From Paragorgia papillata (lineage: Eukaryota; Cnidaria; Anthozoa; Scleralcyonacea; Coralliidae): a DNA stretch of 64,000 bases. The notes under the pieces are model-generated. The model was not told the origin of the DNA. It saw nothing but the letters and a program-made list of their open reading frames with translations, and did no database searches. Shown piece by piece: positions 8,900 through 22,600 of the stretch; the first letter of the stretch is position 1; every line of letters starts with the position of its first letter. A program made the translations under genes and the position numbers. The stretch spans positions 1,673,001-1,737,000 of the forward strand of contig JAWNZC010000413.1 in NCBI GenBank assembly GCA_035771165.1, read 5' to 3'.

Positions 8900-11800
8900 T
8901 GGGCGCCTTTGAGCTATTATAATTCTGTCGAATTTACCTATTGCAAGTTGATCGCCTCTTCGAGTGTGGTCGATCAATGGATAGTCTAACTACCTAACTT
9001 GCTTTGAGTGAAGTTTTGGAGCGATGGGAGCATTTGAAGCGAATTTAGAGCAATATTACCGAGATCGGCCGATAAGCAGTCTCCAACCTTCTATAAGATT
9101 ATTTATAGGGTATCAGTAATGCGAGTTGTTCAAAGGCGTGTGAACGTCCAAATCAGTTTCCTTACGCCGACAAATCAACAAATTAACACACAAAGATAAC
9201 AGATAAGTATTTATACCAAATTTTACAGCTTTAACAGTCACTTCGTTATAATAACCGTTGAAAATATAATAAACTGGTAAACATCGTCTCATAGTTTGAG
9301 CTTGGGGTATCTGTGTTTAGACCTTATACATTTTATAGACCTTATAAATTTAGCTAGACCTTATAAGACTTATAAATTTAGACCGTATAAAAATCAATTA
9401 GACCTTAATATATACAAACATTAGACCTTATAAAAAAATTTGACCTTATAAAATGTATAAAACATTGGACAATATAATTCACAATTCAATCTGTATATAT
9501 ATATATATATACATAATAACACACACTATTATTATCATGAAAGTTGACCCTAATGTGTATTTCAGACTTTTGTCCACTATGGCGCCTGATAGAAACTGAA
9601 ACCCTAAGTTATTGATTATAAAAAAGTCACTCAGTGCTGTTTTGTGGTTTGTACTCAGACTAGTCATAAGAAAATAGCGGACATCCAAAGACAATAATGT
9701 GTATAAATTCTGTTGGCTTAAAATATCGAAATAGGAGCTGTATATTTCGTTCCTTTTTTGTAATATTATATATTCTCTACACCAGAGCAGAAGAAGCTCT
9801 GGTGTAGAGAATATATAATATTCTCGCTTATTCTATTACAGTACACTTTATACCTGTGTAATTATTGTAGTAAGTGGATGGGACATGTATTTCCCGCCCA
9901 GGCGGTTGTTAAATATGGTACTCTGGACACCAGCCGTTTTTTGCCTTCCCCTTTTATATTATTGCATAAAAAGAGTAAGAAACTTCAAGGACCAAAGAAG
10001 AACATCTGCTCTCTACCTAAACTGGGCCAAGCGATTGTTAAATATAGGAAAGTTAGTACGTCGGTCCAGACTAAGTAAAATTAAGAAAAAGTTGGCTCCC
10101 ACAAGGGTCATGGTGACTTTTTAATACCACGCCAGGGACAACGTTTGCCTATCGTGACCACAGAGTTTTAGGTTGAAATTGTTGACTTTTTATTGGTTAA
10201 TTAAAATCACTGATCCAATTTTTTTTAAAATAAAAAAATAAATTTTTATCTTGATAGAAATGTTGTGCTAAATCATTTACAGTGATTTCAAGAATTGTTA
10301 TTCAAAAAGACTTTTATTGCACATATCATTTTACTGTATACTCTGGAAAATTGTGATTTGTTTAGGTTCTTGGGAAGAACATTCAGTCTTTGGTGCTACA
10401 GTATGTACACATTGGGATTTTCACATGTTTACATGTACAGGTACCGTACCTGACCAACGATAACAAATTATGTTTAATATTTTGAAGAGGAAACTTTGAG
10501 TTTACATGACATGTATATATATATTTTTTCAATTAGGATGCAAATTTAGCTGCTCATGCTAATTGTGCATAGTGTATTTACTGTAAACTGACATTCACCA
10601 AATATGCATATTTGCACAAATTATGAAAAAAGCCAAAAATTAAGTTGCATATTTTTCTTATAGTATATGTTCATATGTACATAATTAAACAGCTGGTATA
10701 TAAAAGTATACAGTATACATATCTGTAAAACATATACAGTATATCTGTGAATCCAGAATATTTATTTTGAACCCTATTTGGAAATCTAAGCCTCTCCCTT
10801 TCTAGACGCAACAAACATTTCCTTGTGAGTGATACTACAGTATAAATATCTCTTGGAAAGATTCCATTTTTTGAACATAATTTGGTATAAACAGATTTTT
10901 TTTAGGTTTTTATATTAATTTGTTACATTGTATATACTACAAGAAGTATTAAATACCTTATTTCGTACGCCAATGAAGGCCTTGCACCCCATAAGCATAG
11001 CCACGCCAATGAAGGCCTTGCACTCCATAACCACGGAGTGCATATAGAGCCAAATGGAATTTTTGGCCTACTTTAATTTTTTTCATAATGCAATTAGCAT
11101 TCTGGGATGGAGCATCATTAACTAGTCTCCCTAATCCTGTAGAAAACGTTCCATCCACACTGTAAAATGAAGCAGATTAGATAGGAATTTTTTTTCAGTT
11201 TTGTTTTAGAATTTCTTGGTGTCACTGAGGGTTATCATTACAAGTGTGTGAAGTAATATTATACATTATGATAATGTTTGGAAAATACTGAAATTATACT
11301 GTACCTTACCTACAGTACATGATTACATATAAAATCTCTTTGAACTGTTATAATTTGTTTTTAAGGATATACTCTACTTACCAAAAATATTTAATTGCCA
11401 CCATCCTGGAAAAAAAAGAGGAAATTTCCAACTTCTTCGGGGTAATAGTGTCTTCTCGTTTACAGCCTTCCATATTACTCCCTTGTATTCCAAGAGGAAA
11501 TCTCCTTTAGAAAATGGTGTTTTTGCAAAGACACCCCTCCCTAATTATTAAAAAAATTGCTTGTTTATTATTCATTTTTTTATACCCCTGTGGTACAGGG
11601 TTCGAATTAGCATTTCACAAGTGCATCGTGAAAATATTTTGTTGAAAAAGTTGGGGGTTAACCCTCCAGTTTGGTGATGTCTTTTAGTAATCATGCCATC
11701 TTTCGACGAGGATGTCTTGCATTTTTTGGTATGCACGTCATGTAGCTACTGTATGGCTGGAACAATTCAGTTGTCGAACTTTGGCATTACACCATGATTC

Positions 11801-11960
11801 GGTTGTTGCCGATTGCTGCATCAGAAGGCAGTGCATGGTCACTTGCATGCAATTTACTAAGAGTTTTTATGTTGTTTTGGATCGCATATTCGAAAAGTGC
11901 ATCGTGATTTCAGAATGACTGCGATATATTAATTTGAACCCAGTGATGGTACACAGTACA
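8900..11960. other. Non-coding region with simple repeats
   Basis: No gene recognised. It contains a degenerate short repeat of AGACCTTATAA (about 9311-9470), a TA run at 9494-9512, a perfect hairpin at 9762-9821 and a small direct duplication of CGCCAATGAAGGCCTTGCA (10968 and 11008). ORFs at 9878-10124 and 11712-11918 lack domains and look random. Confidence 0.6.
9762..9821. repeat. Perfect 27-bp hairpin
   Basis: Arms 9762-9788 and 9795-9821 are exact complements around a 6-nt loop (AGAAGA). The inner part is CTCTACACCAGAGC. Size and perfection suggest a very young mini-foldback element or a small-RNA hairpin; sequence alone does not decide. Confidence 0.75.
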
Positions 11961-11965
11961 CAACC

Positions 11966-13590
11966 TCGTACCCAGGGTTTTATCTCCGCTCCCCCGCTGC
12001 CTCCTCCACAGGCCCTATTGCATCATGGACAGGACACACTGTTTAGAGGGCCTGCCAGATCCTGTAAACAAAATGGTGACCGATCCCATTATGCACAGCG
12101 AGACTAGGCCCTATATAGAGGCGATAGTTTTGAGAGGGCCTGCAAATTTTTTCCGGCCGCTGTTCAACAAACGTACGTCCAAGTTCTTTAAACACTGTGA
12201 CCCACCAGGAAATTCGGTCTAAACTTTCTTACACATCATGACAATGAAGAAACCAATATGTTTTAGAATTACCGACCTTCTGCCAATAATATTTTTAGTG
12301 ACAAAAAGGAATTGAAGGGGGGGAAATATCTGCCGAACAAATGCAAATTCGACGGTCAGGAACTGAGTAACAGGTTTTTCGTATTGTTTTTTGGTTTATT
12401 TAGCTATCGAAGACTGTCAACTGACCAAGAGTTAATGAGATTTAATTTTGTTAAATTGTAGGCTATAGTGTAGCTATTCAAGTTTCAGTTGTTGTGGAAT
12501 TGTGGAAACCGGAAAAGTATAAACCAAAGAGTCTCTGGGTAGACATGGGAGGCGGGACGGGACGTTTGCCGGGATCTCACCATGCATGTATATCTCTCTT
12601 ATTTATCCCGTTCCGTTTATATGGAAAGATGTTTACCGGGACGTTTTTCATCCCGGTTCGCTCAGCCGGGATCCTGGCAAATCCAAGACAATTTTTCTCA
12701 TGTAAACACTCCGTCCCGCTTTGCCGGGACGATATTATGCTGACTTTGCAACATTTGTCATGTGATGCAAAAACAAAAATGCCTAGTCGTTTGCCACTCC
12801 GAACGTTTTCTCAAGAAATAGTCCACTGTAGAAGCTATGAAATATACTGGAAGAAAGATAATTCATCTGGCTACAAATACGTACAGTTTATCCGACCAAA
12901 TAGCTTAGTTTTCTTAAAAAAGCGAAATACCGAACATGTCCAAATAATAGCGGCCGCTATTTTGAAATTCTTTTTCGTATGTATTATAATCTGTCTTCTT
13001 CGAATGTTTTCTTGAGAAATAAACCACTGTAGAAGCTATCAAATATACTGGAAGAAAGATAATTCATCTGGCTACAAGATACGTACAGTTTATCCGACCA
13101 AATAGCTTAGTTTCCCTAAAAAAAGCGAAATACCGAGCATGTCCAACACGAACTAGAGATGCTTGTTGAACGTCCCGGGTGGTAGAACTCATGTAAACCC
13201 GGGATGAAAAACGTCCCGTCCCGGCAAACGTCCCGTCCCGCCTCCCATATAAACAGCCCCTATTTTCGTTGATTATTCCGGCCGAAAGTTGACAAAGTTC
13301 AACCGTAATTGCTTTCTTCAACAATTCCTGCATTTTAAAGCTAGGATTCGTATGTAATAAGTCTTCAATGGCCTTCAAAATCTTCGGATATAGCCATGGC
13401 TATTAATAATGTAGTTAATTATGCAAATTTATTCCGTGCCAAGTTTTGCCAAATTTTTTACAGGATCTTGCAGGCCCTAAATTCGGCGTGTGTGTCCTGT
13501 CCATGATGCAATAGGGCCTGTGGAGGAGGCAGGCTCCCCCGCCCTCTCCCCGCGCTGCGAAAAGACCCTGGTTGTGGCTGGTCACGTGCC
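11966..13590. mobile_element. Nested foldback element
   Basis: A block reading CCTCCTCCACAGGCCCTATT and onward (about 11966-12075) is repeated in inverted orientation at about 13440-13590. A third, shorter related block (CGGAGATAAGACCCTGGGTA) lies at 14452-14515. Between the arms sits another inverted-repeat element (12545-13248). No coding sequence is recognised inside. Confidence 0.6.
12545..13248. mobile_element. GC-rich MITE with 29-bp perfect ends
   Basis: ATGGGAGGCGGGACGGGACG begins a 29-bp end at 12545-12573 that is exactly complementary to 13220-13248. Further CGGGACG/CGTCCCG motifs lie within. The interior contains a direct duplication of about 148 bp (12801-12948 and 12997-13147, offset about 196 bp). 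ORFs here (for example 12494-13015) are by-products of the repeat. Confidence 0.75.
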
Positions 13591-14529
13591 CCTTAAAAAT
13601 TGGGGGGGGGGGGGCTTTAATTAACGATTTCAAAAATACTCAGGGAGGAGCGACAGGCACAATTACAAGTTTTCACCTTTGTTTATACAAATAATATATT
13701 ACGTCTGGTGTCGTCAGACTGGCGTCTGATTTCAAAATATCTGTTAAAATGAAACCAACAAAAAACAAACGTACTCGGTGTTTATAACAAAACATATCTC
13801 GTGCTGTCTTCTGTGGTGTACGTTTTCAAAGATCATATCGAATCCAAACGTTAAAGAATCCCCGACGGCCCGAAGAAGATATCGCAATCGTCTATTAAAT
13901 GCACCGTCGAATACTCGTGTCGACTAGACTTTGAAATTGTCGCAGTGTTGGCGATGTGAAGTACCTTAACAATTTGTACAGCAAGGCAAATTTTGAACTG
14001 CGTTATTCGGCCGAAATGTTTTACCGCCAAAGACTTCCTCGCGACGATGCTCTTCCTCGTTTAATCCTCGTTTAATCTGCAGGCCATGTGAAAGAGCCAA
14101 ACCGCTTTCTCTCGCACTAAAATGCATTGACATTTCAGCCTCTGCTCCGATAACCGCAGCAAAAAGTACTAAAAGAAGCGATTCGGCAAAGATTGCAACC
14201 ACATCAAGCCGATTTCCGTCCTTTCACTCGCATTTGTCAGCTACAGGAACTCAGGTAAATACAGTTCTTGAATCCTCGTGCTTTTCATTCTTTTTATTAA
14301 ACTTTATAGTTCGCCTAAATGGCTAAATCTAATATCAGATTTTAGAATACGAGTATTAAAACTGGACTTGTGTTGTAGCATTGATTGTGCAGCTTACTAA
14401 AGCTTACCACCCCTCCCCTGATATAAAATTCGTTTAGGCAGCACGTTACCAGCCGAAACCAGGATCTTTTCGCAGCGTGGTGGGCGGGGAGCGGAGATAA
14501 GACCCTGGGTACGAGGTTGCACAGTACAT

Positions 14530-14649
14530 AGGATAGGCACTTATAGTACGTATTCCATAAAAGGGCATGAGTTGCGTAATGTGAAAGAGCAAATACACGA
14601 CGCTCAATGGCATATACGCGACTTTAACGAGCAAATACTTGACGTTTCC
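14530..14649 (+). promoter_or_regulatory. Promoter-proximal module with three 21-bp repeats
   Basis: GAGCAAATAC-like motifs start at 14587, 14608 (degenerate, ATGGCATATAC) and 14629, exactly 21 bp apart, each followed by a GAC core (ACGACG, GCGACT, TTGACG). The block ends 52 bp before the ATG at 14701. A homologous module, in the same orientation relative to an ATG, lies at 35627-35745 on the minus strand. Confidence 0.55.
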
Positions 14650-14700
14650 AGTGCTTGCGCAATGTTGGTTAGCTTTATATGGCTGAATTAGGATTGCAAA

Positions 14701-16656
14701 ATGGCGGAAGAACGAACTAGCCATGCACATCCATTGGCGCATCCATCTATTTATTCAAATGGTGGAACTTGCGATTTCAGTCTTTTGCGTTGTGGTCGGG
14801 CTGACTGTGGGACTGAAAATTGCAATGGAAGACTGTATCACTGCCCATTATGTCCTCCAAACAAATGTGCTAAAGAACTTCCTTCGCGAGTAAAGGAACA
14901 TTTTAAGAAGGTCCACTGGGAAAACAGAATTCATGAATTTCCAGGTATAATTTAAACGATGATTGTTAAATTTCACGTCATTGAAAATCCATGCATAATA
15001 TTAATTTTAGTCATGTGGCCACGAAATGATTGAAAAGATGGTACAATCACAGAATAGGATTCTGTGGTACAGTATTAAAGGCTGATATTTATATAAACTA
15101 CAAAATACTGACGTTTTGAGTGTAGCTTTTCATTTATTCAGAAAAATATGTTACTCTACAGTACAGTCAGTACTGAATGGTTAATATTCTTTACTAATCT
15201 TCACTGAAATGTCAGTATCTCGTTGTGCTGTACAAAATATCTGCACTTCACCACCTTTTCACTTTGTTGAATATCAGAGCCACTGCCTACACTTTTTCTG
15301 TTCTTAGAAAATAAAAATGTGTTCTCAATGTACAGAGTGTATCTCTGACAAGTTCTTGGTGGAAATAGTAAAGTTATGACTATAAATCTTGTGGATATAT
15401 TAACCCATTGCTGCCTAGAATAATCCAGATAGGTGTCTGAGGATTCTTCTTTGATTGAGTACAATTGTCTGGCATTTATGACAAGAGTAAAACAAAAAGA
15501 CTGTTTTTGTCTGGCTCAGGTGGGAATGGGTATTGGGTGAAAACATCTGTACACAAATCATTTAACCATTAATTGTAAGAGTTGATTATGCTTGTCCAGA
15601 ATAATCTGGACTGACATACATTTGGCTGCTAGGCCAACAGACCATTTCGCCAACCAGGTTTGATCAACAGATACCTCTTTAGCCAGGCCAAAAAAAATAT
15701 ATGGATTTCCCATTTCCTGACCCTACCTAGTTTTTTTTTCAGCAAAATGCCAATCCTGAACTTTTTATTTGAAGAGTGTGGGCCTGAGTTGCAGCATGAT
15801 TTGCACATTGGGATAGCAAGCTGCATAATGGAAGAACCTAGTAATGTGCTCAAATGTGCTACCATACTGTAATTGATATTTGGTTTTGGACTCTAAATAA
15901 TGACTGGGCTCTAAATATAAAATAAGTAAAAAAATAAAAATCCAACCTACCCTTCCTAAGTTTTTCTGAATAAAAATAGGAAATCCCAGTATTTTTCTTT
16001 GGCCCCAGCATAAGAAAAATTCTTTGTTTTTTTGTGCTGAACTGTTTTACGTCATGACATATCCCAAATTTCTTTTTATATGATTTAAGGTTTAAGCATT
16101 CTGAGATGCAAACTGTCCTGCACATTCCCATCAAGCCGGCGTGGGTCGGATGACAAGAATTTAAAGGATATCACCCACTATCACTGTTTTGGCTGTAATT
16201 GTGGATTTAAGCGTCGGAATGAAGCAATTCGGCACATTCGTAGCACACATAATGTTCAGCTCTCAATGCAGCCATTATGTTCAGGGCAACAACAACAGCA
16301 TCAACAACAACAACAACAACAACAACAACAAACACAGCTTCAACAACAACAACAGCAACAACAACAACAACAACAACAGTGCTCTGCAACAACAACAACA
16401 GCAGTTGCAACAACAACAAGATCAACATCAACAGCAGCAACAACAGCAGCAGCAGCAGCAACAACAACAACAACAACAACAATAGCAGAAACAACAACAA
16501 CAGCAGCAACAACAATAATAACAGAAGCAGCAGCAACAACAACAACAGCAGCAGCAACAACGGCAGCAACAACAGCAGCACAACAACAGCAGCAACAGCT
16601 AGAACAACAAATGCAGCAACAACAGGAAACAGATCAACATTTGCAATCCCTACAGC

Positions 16657-16693
<37 letters not shown>

Positions 16694-19600
16694 GACACTG
16701 TCACAAGAGCAACAACAGGACACAGATATTACAACTGCATTTGACAATCAGTCATTTCAGGAGCTTGAGTTCCGATACAGATCTGCTCAATCAAGATCAA
16801 TGCGACAACAGCCAACCAGGGTTAAATGTCCATTCTCTGATTGTGGCAGAGAATTCCATCCAAATTCCCTCTCAAGTCACATTAAAACAAAGAATGCTGT
16901 AGATGAAAGAAAGGGAATAACATCAACAAGATACTTGAATGGAACTTGTGTCGATTATACAAATGGGATTTATCTGGTTCGCAAACAATTGCGAGGAACG
17001 GATCATCCTATTCATTGTCAATTCAAGACCTCAAGTCCTGCCTCGATAATTTGTAGTGTGGATACCTGTCGCCAGCTTAGCAATACTGCTTCTAGAAGTG
17101 GTCAAGCTAATTTTCTTTGTGATCATCTGAAATCCACCCATTTTATTGGCACTTCAGTTGTTGCTGATCGCTTAAAAGAACATTCTCTTAATTTTGTGAT
17201 CAATACTTTAAAATGGTTGAAATTGGAGCGGAAATCAGAATGTTTGGAGTGGCAGAAGCAAGCTGACCACAACAGAATTCCACTTGTTGTACAAATGCCT
17301 GTTACACCAGATTTTTCTACTCGTTTTTTCCACTTTTCAGTATTTGCCAACATCAAGAGAGATCATTACTGGTCATTTTGTAAACGTGTGGTGGTTTCAT
17401 TTGACAAAGAAAGCTCATCCTTCCACTGCAAGTGCTGCACTTCTCGCCGCTCCTGCATGCACAAGTGCCTTGTCAAGTGGGCAATTGGGCAGTGGCATCC
17501 TTCTGTTATTGGTGCATCTAGGATACTGCAGATGGATGAAGAGATTGGCGACACCCTAGATTTTACTGCAACTGAGGAAAATGTTGCTGATGAGCACTTA
17601 CATGTAGATGAAGATAACAACAATATACCTGGCAGTATGTTTTACCCTCCAGTTGGAGATGTTGCTGTCAAGTTTGTTAAATACTTGTTGAGTGAGAAGA
17701 AAATCCCTGCACAACTCCCATTAGCCTTAACAGTTCAGAAGGAAAATTATGGTAAAAGGTAAAATACTGTAGATAATTGCATGATGTCTGACCCACAGTT
17801 GTTTAATTTGTATGTTGGAAGATAAATGATTAGTTAAATAGTTCAGTTGTTGGATCAGTTTAGTCATGATAGAAGTCATGTGTATGCATGTATTGTATTG
17901 TTCTGTTTGTGGTAATATGATAATATAGGTTATGTCTGTTTTATCGCGAAATCTTGCTTACTGAATCTGCTATTACAAAAGTTAGCAATTGTTAATTAGA
18001 ATTGACCAATCAGCTTAGTTCTCAAGATTGCAACAAAGAAGGAAGAGAATGTTCATTGATGCTCTAATTTTGAACAGTACTGTAAGTGATAATTTGTGGA
18101 AACTTTTTACAATGCAAACATTTAAGGAATTTATCACTTATCAGTTTTAATTTACAATTATGTAGAGTTTTGTAATCATGGGTATTGGCTATTAAGTTGG
18201 TTAGCCTTTGTGTCAGATGTTTGATTTTCCCCCTAATCCTCAGCCAGTTTGTGCAGTAACTGAAACAAAACAATTGGCTTATATACACTTAATAATATGC
18301 TTTAATTACTTTTCAGTTATATTCCAACAGAAACTACCTGCTTTTATTGCGAATCACCACTGACTGAGCCATACTGTATCACACAAAACGCCAAACTAGT
18401 GACGCTGAAAGGGATAGTTGAAGGTACATGTACAGTAACGTCATGCATGGTGCTCTTAAGTATGCATTATCTTTTTAAAATCTGCTATTTTTACAAAATA
18501 AAATATCTATAGGATTAGATTGTTAAACATCTCAGTCAACAGTTACTTATTAAGTAACTTCATTATAGTTCTTTAATTAGTTATTTTAGTTATACTTGTG
18601 TCAAACGTTCTTGTAAGTTTAATATTTTATTCTTTTTTTATCTGGTATGAAATAATAAATAACATTCTAACATTCATTAATAATTCATGAGGAAAACACA
18701 AAGAAAAATCATGAGCGTATCGGATCTATATATGTGATATAGACTCGCTCTAAGTTTCTCGCTGGTTTTTAACGGCTGAGATAAGCTTAATTTTCAAAAT
18801 TACTACGCCAATGAACGTATGAAGTGATTCTTTTTAGAAGCCATTTAAAAACCTTGCAGTACGGGCTTTATCGGCTCTAAAACACTCGGCTATCGCCTCG
18901 TGTTTTATATCCGATAAAGCCCTCCTGCGCGGTTTATAAATATTACTTAAAAAACTCATTAATAATTCATGAGGAAAACACAAAGGAAATCAGTACCATG
19001 TCCGTGGTTTTATATCTGATAAAATTTTCTCCTGATTTACATAAACTTTAGCTTTGATTTTCTCGCCTTAGACAACGTTATTTTTCAAAATTACTACGCC
19101 AACGAACTTGCGAGTGATCGTTTTTTAAGCCATTCAAAACACTCGCAGAACGTGTTTTAAATAGTACGTAATACATTACTATGACTTATATTACATGTAT
19201 ATTTGGTTTGTTTTTTTATTATCTCAGGAGTTTCTTTATATGCAAAGTTTTGTGACAACTGCAAGCTTCCATACAGATATCAGGAGTTTTCTGATGGTGT
19301 TCATAATTTCAATGACAACTGGATCCTTAGTATTGGATTATGTGATATGATCAGAAAACATCTCCAGGTGTGTCATTGTGATTATTTAATTTGTTTATAT
19401 ACCTATTTGCTTATACCTATTTGCGGTAGATCTTTATGGACTTTGTATCTATCACTCCATCTTTAATTTTTTAATTTTATTGTTCTTCATACAGTTTGTT
19501 GAAAATATATACAGTATACTGATACAGTAATACATGTACATGACTTGTATATACGATTATGCTGGTACCGTTACAGTACACTGTGTGTGAGTTCTTTAGT

Positions 19601-22600
19601 GAATAAATGTATTTGGAATGAGGAGCAAGCTGCTGTAAATAAAACGTTAGTGTAGTAAAAATATGATGTCTTTTGAATGTTGTTTCAGGTTCACAATGCT
19701 GTAAGCCGAACAGTTGAAGCAATTGAAAACTGGCTGCAGTTGCGACCATATCAATTACCTCGCGGTTCAATGCTGAATGCGTACCTTCACTTTGAGGCTC
19801 TTTCAGATCACAGCTATGATTTTTCGTGCCTTATGTGTGGATACTTTCCTCCATTGTTAACTTTAGATGTGGACAAGAAAGGAGTGTTTGAACTGGCAGG
19901 TAAACTGTATCATCCAGGATTGTTTTAGCCTGCGTGCAAACTTAAATTTTGAGTCTGTAGGCAGGCTAGAATTGCTTGTGTCATTCGTTTTAGTGCTTAA
20001 AGGATTAGAAAAGGCTGTACTACTGTAGTATATTACTTTCAGATTAATGATTTGTTCATACTAGCTGTATTTTGTCCTTTTTACAGTAAGTGAACTTGAG
20101 CTACCAGACATACATTCTAATTCAATTCCGGATAAAGTTGATGCTGATATGTTCTGGCAACAAGTCAATCTCGGGATATTATACAGGGGCATACTGAGAG
20201 GTATACGTACTGTAGTTAATATTTTTCAATACGCTAATGACGTCTGACATGTTTCTGTCCAGAAAAAAATGGCTAATTTAAAAAAAAGTTTTTCATTAGA
20301 GCCTTGCTTTCCCTACGTACAGAACTTTTGTATTGTAAATAGAGAAATTTATTGCAGTAAAACTGTATAAAGTCAGTGCTTGAGTGTCTTATTTTGTTAT
20401 CAAAGCAATCCTGTAATTGTGTTATGTATAATCATTTTTGATTTACATGTACATTCAGGCACTGAAAAGAATCCCTTGGAAATCAAGCCAACCTACAAGT
20501 TCTGGGCCCCATTTATTGGCTCCAAGTGCAGAAGAGGACGACAGCTTTTTAACTCTGAATTTAGGAAAGCTAATCACAAGGAGGACCTTAAATCTGCTGG
20601 CGCTACATCTGACAACTGCTCTATTGAGAAACTGATGGATTTGTTCTGTGAAGGGAAAGTATGTTACGCTTTGTCACACGACGACATTGTAGATACAGTA
20701 GAATGCTACATAGTTTTATATATTTTTATTATTGCTTGTCAGGTCCCGGTAATTAGAGAAATGGCTAGAAGTTTAAACGTGAGTGATAAGGGTTCAAAGC
20801 TGGACATCATTAACCGAATAAAGTCTGTTCTCAACATTGAAGAAACTTTCTTGAAACTCTTTTCTAAAATGTGGGGTGGTTCAGGTAAGACATTTGTTTT
20901 ATAAATGTTGTGAATTCATGTGGGAATTATTGCTTTATATATATATATATATATATCGATATATAGTAAGGTTAGATATACTGCCAAAACAGAGAACGTG
21001 GGAGTCTAACGTTTCGAGCGAAGGCCCTTCGTCAGAGAGAATATCACACTGGTGATAAAAATGCTATATTCTTGGACAGCGGTGCACATTGTTTTTGTAT
21101 CTACTGCGCATGCGAATAGATACTTTGTTGGCATTGAAGGTTTTCCTATGTTAGTTAAATAACAATAGAATATTTTCCCGAGTCAGTCCGAGCAATCTGA
21201 CGCAGTGGATACATGTACGCCTAAGCGTGGCTATTTTTATCACTCGCTGTCCTGATAAAAGCAAGTACAGTGGAACCTCATTATCTCGAACTCGGTTATC
21301 TCGAACAAGAGTTGATTTCCCTTCAGCATATTTCTTCACTGTTTTACAGTATAATTTATCTCGAACCCCCGCTATCTCGAAGTATTCTTTACCTCCCTTG
21401 AGGGTTCGAGATAGCGGGGTTCCACAGTATATGCTAAACAGGTTATCACATTCGTGACTCGGTGATATCAATTTTATCACTTTCATAACGATATCATTAT
21501 TGTCCCTCGTTCACTGCCCTCACACAATTATGATATTGTTCCCCAAGCGATAAAACCGATATCACGTCATTCTTCATATGATAACCTATACTTCTAAAGA
21601 TTAATAAGTGCATTCTCGCTGACGCTTCATTGACTGGTGTCCTTTTCACGCGAAAAGGTGCAGGTTCAACTCCTGTGGGATGACCTGAAGTGGGGTGTAC
21701 AGTACGTTAATACGTTATACAATGTTAGGTTTTGGCATAAATTTTTTATTATATTTATAACTGTGTAAATTTATTTTCTGTTTTGTGTAAGGTGGGTGGC
21801 TAGGAATGACTTGCCCGCATGGAATATGCTACGGACTAAAGTGGCTTTTGAGACATGAAGGACCTCGGGATCATGTGGATATGGTAATGAACCTTGCTGC
21901 ACTTCCGAATGTTATTGTGTTGGACATGGCAAACATGATGGTCGCCCATGCCAGAAATAGAGGCTACAACGTTTTCCAGCCATTTGAAGGTCGTGTTGCT
22001 GAATGCACCCCAGAGAACATCCGAAAGGCAAAAGATGGTGAGCTGGAGATTGACTGGCCCTGGTTTCCCAATGGCGCGGAACAGGACACAGGAGATGAAG
22101 TTGAGAGACCTGATGGTGAACAGCTTCTACGTAACCCTTCGACTGGATCGTCAGATCATTATTGCTTATTTGATCAATTTCATGAAAAAAATTCTGTTGA
22201 TCCAGCTGATTGTTTACGTAGAGTGTCGTGTGTCAACCAACTTGCTGGGAAGACCAATTCAGAAACGGCTGAACAACTGAACAACAGAAGGAACCGTGAC
22301 AATTACTTTACAACATCTTTGACAGCACACAATTCGGTATTTGTCGAAAGGTTGGCAACTCATTTTAATAATGAGAAGACAAATAGACGCGTCATTGTTA
22401 GCCATAGTCGACAGGTAAATTAATATTTAAGGAGACGAGTGGAAAATATTTATGAGAACAAAGAATGGCAGCGAGGACATGAACGCGAAGAGTGAGTGCT
22501 TTCAGAGCTATCTTTCGAGTTCTCCCTAATTGTCACTCGTGATTCTATTACTTTATGAGACCAAGATATTTCTTTTTATAAAACAATCTTGAGAAAAACA

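Noticed and set aside
16207..16744. Poly-Leu/Val ORF on the minus strand and poly-Asn/Thr ORF on plus
   Set aside because: Shadows of the CAA repeat in the real exon.
21620..21690. tRNA gene suggested by GGTTCAACTCC
   Set aside because: T-arm and a CCTTT/AAAGG stem can be drawn, but the loop is 8 nt, and no acceptor stem or A-box is found; at most a relic.
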